DNA of 53,324 nt, from the NCBI GenBank assembly GCA_029863385.1, contig JAOTVU010000009.1:1-53324 (forward strand), given 5' to 3'. Origin of the DNA: Acidimicrobiia bacterium (GTDB lineage Bacteria > Actinomycetota > Acidimicrobiia > Acidimicrobiales > SZUA-35). Shown here piece by piece: positions 50,538 to 53,324 of this stretch (position 1 is the stretch's first letter; every line of letters begins with the position of its first letter). The notes below the pieces were generated by a model, which was not told the DNA's origin, searched no databases, and saw only the letters and a program-made list of their open reading frames with translations. The position numbers and the translations under genes are program-made.

Positions 50538-51181
50538 GGCACCGCAGGCTGAACTCCCCGCTGCTCGTGCTCGTGTTGTTGGTGGTGCTCGCCCTGCCGG
50601 TGGGGATCGCGGTCGTGTCGATCGGTTCGGGGGCGAACTTCGCCGACGACGAGCGGTTCTCCGGCAACCGGCTCGGTGCCGGAACCGTCGACGTCGCCAT
50701 CGACGAGGTCGTCGAGGTCACCGACGGTGCGCGAAGCCGGGCGACGTCGGGTGACCCGGCGGTGTTCTCGGCCACCAACATGGCCCCCGGGGATCACGTG
50801 ACCGGTGCCCTGGCCGTCAACAACGACGGAACGCTTCCTCTCCGCTTCTGGGTCACCGCCAAGTCCACGACCTCATCGGGCGCTCTCGCCGACTGGCTGT
50901 TGTTCGACGGCTGGGTGGCCGACGATTGTCGATCCGGTCCCGAGGGCGCGGAGCGGGTGTTCAATACGAACGTCGTGCTCGGTCCCGAACACGCCCGGCT
51001 GATCGGTGACCCGGCCGGCCTCGAAAACGAGCTTCGGCTGGAGCCGGGCGACCAGCTGGTCGTCTGCGTCGGCGCCCATCTCCCGCTCGCCGCACCCAAC
51101 GAGGTCCAGTCGGCGAGCGTCCAGGTCGAGCTGATCGTGGCCGCTCAGCAGTCGTTGGGGCCGGAGGATGAGAACGGATGA
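50534..51181 (+). CDS. TasA/camelysin-like secreted protein 3
   Basis: A 215-residue precursor with a signal helix ('LLVLVLLVVLALPVGIAVV'), 'NRLGAGTVDVAIDE' and 'AVFSATNMAPGDHVTGALAVNNDGTLPLRFWVTA'; 'NMAPGD' and the following strand pattern are strong marks of the TasA/camelysin family. Two cysteines occur ('DDCRSG', 'VVCVGA'). The start ATG overlaps the upstream stop and its own stop overlaps the next ATG, so translation of the whole operon is coupled. Confidence 0.82.
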   Translation: MRHRRLNSPLLVLVLLVVLALPVGIAVVSIGSGANFADDERFSGNRLGAGTVDVAIDEVVEVTDGARSRATSGDPAVFSATNMAPGDHVTGALAVNNDGTLPLRFWVTAKSTTSSGALADWLLFDGWVADDCRSGPEGAERVFNTNVVLGPEHARLIGDPAGLENELRLEPGDQLVVCVGAHLPLAAPNEVQSASVQVELIVAAQQSLGPEDENG

Positions 51182-53324
51182 GGCTCATCCCACAGCGGCG
51201 GACCACACACCAGTCGGCGCAGGTCGGCCCGGTCGATCAACGGCCGATCGTACGCCGCCTGATGAGCGGGCTGCTGATCGCCGTTTCCCTGGTCACGATC
51301 ACGTCGACGATCGCCGTCGTCTGCGGACTCGCTGTCGGCTACCGCCCGGTGGTGATTCTCACCGGTTCCATGGGCGACACCGCTCCGCCGGGGAGCCTGA
51401 TCGTGGCCGAACCCCGTTCGGCGGCCACGATCGATGTCGGCGACGTCGTCGTCATGCGCCGGCCCGGCGAGCCGCTCATCACCCACCGGGTCATCGAGAT
51501 CGAGACCAACGGGATTTCGCGGTTCGCGATCACCCAGGGTGATGCCAACGAGGCACCCGACGCCGCACCGTACCCGCTCGAGGGTGAGCAGTTGGTTTCC
51601 CGCTGGGTTCATCCGAAGGCCGGGAAGTGGGCGCTCACGGTCTTCCAGCCGGGTCCCGCACTGGCCGTCGTGGCCCTGGCCACCGTGGTCATCGCCATCC
51701 AGATGCTGCGACGGATCTGGCGGTCGCCCGCTCCCGCGCAGGCCCGGGCGGGCGGAACGCCTCGTTCCTCGGCCGGACGAACCAGGACTGTCGCTCCCCG
51801 GCAGCGCCGACGCCGGGCGGCCGTGCTCGGCCTCGCGCCGCTGGCCACGATCAGCGGGCTCGGCCTGGCCTGGGCGCTGTTCACCACCAACGAACCCGTC
51901 CCGAACAACGTGTTCGGTACCGCCGCGTGTTTCGATCCGCAACTGGGGTCGGTTCAGGACGGCGAGACGATCCACGCCGTCAACGGCACGGTCAACGTCC
52001 CGATCACGGCCGTCGACCCGGCGACCTCGTTCGTACTGTCGTCGGTGCGGAGCTCGTCGAACGAGCCGGCCGATTCGACCGCTCTGGTCCGCCTGGCCGC
52101 CGACGGTTCGGCTGTCGAGATCGAACGCTCGACCGACAACGGCGCACCGCCGGCAGTGACCGTGGCCTGGTCGGTCGTTTCCTACGACTGCGGGGTCTCG
52201 GTCCAGCGGGGCACGATCGCCGGTGACGGAACCTCGTCGGTCACCGACACGATCGCCACCATCGACCCCGGTCGCAGTTTCGTGCTGCTCGGTTCGGCGC
52301 CGGGGCCGGGCGATCAGGATTTCGGGCCGGACGATCTGGTTCGCGCCGATCTCGGGACCGGGTCGTCGGTCACCGTCGAATCGGCCGGCGCTGCGCTGGC
52401 CGCCGACCGGAGCTACCACTGGCAGGTGGTCACATTCGCCGATGCGGCGGACGCCGTCGTGCAGACGATCGACGTAGCACTCGGATCATCGGCAACCATC
52501 ACGACCGGTTCACTTCCGACGCCGGTCAGCCTCACCAACGCGTTCGTGCTGGCCTCGGTCACGTCGAACTCCTCGGGGGCCGACATCGGTGAGCGTCTGG
52601 TTCGGGCCCGCCTGGTCGACGCCACCACCGTCGAGGTCAGCCGCTCGGTCGGCGGCGACCCGGTCGACGTGCGGATCCAGGTCGTCGACCTGCGGGACGG
52701 CACCACCGTCCGCCACGGCATCGTCGACTTCGCCACCGGTGAGACGGTGAAACCGATCCTTGTCGATCCGGTCGACACGACCCGGGCATCGGCCATCTCA
52801 TCGGTGGCCGTTCCGGGTCAGCTGGCCGGCGGTCGTTCCGACCACGTGGCCGATGACGTGGCCGGCGAGGGTTCGGCCACCTTCGCCGTGACCGACTCGA
52901 CGACGGTCACCGCCGAGCGCGCCTCCTCCGCGTCGAATGCCTCGTTCGCCTGGCAGCTCATCGAGTGGGCCGGCCCGACCTGGTGGGATCCCGACTACGT
53001 GTTCCGGCAGCGCATCGACGTCGAGACCGGCGCGGTCGCGGCCCCCGACGCCTACACGGTGCCGGTGCAACTCGATCATGCCGCGTTGGTCGCCATCGAC
53101 GCCGCTCGGGCCGACGGCACCGACGTCCGGGTCGTCTGGTGGGACGGCTCTGCCTGGGTCGAGCTCGATCGGGTCCTCGAAGACAACTCGTCGTGGAACC
53201 AGACCGACACCACGCTGTTGTTCCGCACGCAGACCCCGATCGCAGCCGATTCGGTGGCGAACTACTGGCTGTACTTCGGCAACCCGACGCCCGCTCCGGT
53301 GCTCGAGGACCCGGAGAACGTGTT
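51178..53324 (+). CDS. SipW-type signal peptidase fused to large extracellular repeat protein with DUF2341 (3' end outside window)
   Basis: The first 715 codons of a longer gene. Residues ~28-165 form a second SipW-type peptidase: 'VVILTGSMGD' with Ser64, 'LITHRVIEI' with His103, and 'ITQGDANEAPD', between two helices. A third helix follows ('VLGLAPLATISGLGLAWALF'). The rest is extracellular: about four beta-rich repeats of ~85-90 residues opened by 'TSFVLSSVRSSS', 'RSFVLLGSAPGP', 'NAFVLASVTSNS' and 'SAISSVAVPGQL', then a DUF2341 domain ('WWDPDYVFRQRIDV' to 'NYWLYFGNP') at the window edge. It starts with an ATGA overlap. It is probably a surface adhesin carrying its own processing peptidase. 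Confidence 0.8.
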   Translation, partial: MRLIPQRRTTHQSAQVGPVDQRPIVRRLMSGLLIAVSLVTITSTIAVVCGLAVGYRPVVILTGSMGDTAPPGSLIVAEPRSAATIDVGDVVVMRRPGEPLITHRVIEIETNGISRFAITQGDANEAPDAAPYPLEGEQLVSRWVHPKAGKWALTVFQPGPALAVVALATVVIAIQMLRRIWRSPAPAQARAGGTPRSSAGRTRTVAPRQRRRRAAVLGLAPLATISGLGLAWALFTTNEPVPNNVFGTAACFDPQLGSVQDGETIHAVNGTVNVPITAVDPATSFVLSSVRSSSNEPADSTALVRLAADGSAVEIERSTDNGAPPAVTVAWSVVSYDCGVSVQRGTIAGDGTSSVTDTIATIDPGRSFVLLGSAPGPGDQDFGPDDLVRADLGTGSSVTVESAGAALAADRSYHWQVVTFADAADAVVQTIDVALGSSATITTGSLPTPVSLTNAFVLASVTSNSSGADIGERLVRARLVDATTVEVSRSVGGDPVDVRIQVVDLRDGTTVRHGIVDFATGETVKPILVDPVDTTRASAISSVAVPGQLAGGRSDHVADDVAGEGSATFAVTDSTTVTAERASSASNASFAWQLIEWAGPTWWDPDYVFRQRIDVETGAVAAPDAYTVPVQLDHAALVAIDAARADGTDVRVVWWDGSAWVELDRVLEDNSSWNQTDTTLLFRTQTPIAADSVANYWLYFGNPTPAPVLEDPENV

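Overview
The window is GC-rich, densely packed and reads as an actinobacterial chromosome. An Acidimicrobiia-like marine or soil lineage is my inference; no rRNA or marker gene is present to prove it. Supporting signs are F420-type oxidoreductases, a mycobacterial-type LexA box, long chains of 4-bp ATGA/GTGA gene overlaps, and many genes whose start codon lies 6-8 nt after a TANNNT -10 box, as in leaderless actinobacterial mRNAs.

Layout. 0-1.7 kb: partial lipoprotein, FKBP isomerase, DUF4126 membrane protein. 1.7-7.9 kb: a minus-strand operon (matrixin-like metalloprotease, amidohydrolase, two lipoproteins, second amidohydrolase) with a divergent TetR regulator, bounded on both sides by a 50-bp repeat that forms a hairpin. 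7.9-14.5 kb: fatty acid desaturase, MFS transporter, a UGA-interrupted methyltransferase, a MerE-like protein, an RluA-type pseudouridine synthase, a UGSC-family selenoprotein and two small membrane proteins. 14.6-19.8 kb: paired ABC exporter subunits, a methyltransferase and a DUF1232 protein. 19.9-27.8 kb: EamA transporter, an autoregulated TetR operon ending in an AhpD-like selenoprotein, a phytanoyl-CoA-type dioxygenase, an MFS protein, three F420-type enzymes and a 2-hydroxyacid dehydrogenase. 27.9-43.2 kb: choline-sulfatase-like enzyme, transglutaminase-like protein, SOS-controlled DinB, Rieske/glutamate-synthase protein, an AbiEi/DUF559 gene framed by two palindromic elements, indolepyruvate oxidoreductase and a complete soxBDAG sarcosine oxidase operon. 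43.5-53.3 kb: a six-gene, translationally coupled secretion operon that runs off the window.

Two observations stand out. First, three genes within 12 kb (methyltransferase, UGSC, AhpD-like) are each interrupted by one in-frame UGA next to a cysteine. Each UGA is followed by a hairpin with an apical loop beginning CGUG; in two of them the loop CGUGUU starts exactly 17 nt after the UGA. This is strong evidence for selenocysteine decoding and shared bSECIS elements. Second, the 43.5-53.3 kb operon combines a degenerate BcsA-like glycosyltransferase with a PilZ domain, three TasA/camelysin-like secreted proteins, a SipW-type signal peptidase fused to GGDEF and EAL domains, and a second SipW-type peptidase fused to a large extracellular repeat/DUF2341 region. 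I read it as a c-di-GMP-linked extracellular fibre or matrix system; I know of no described equivalent, but no search was possible.
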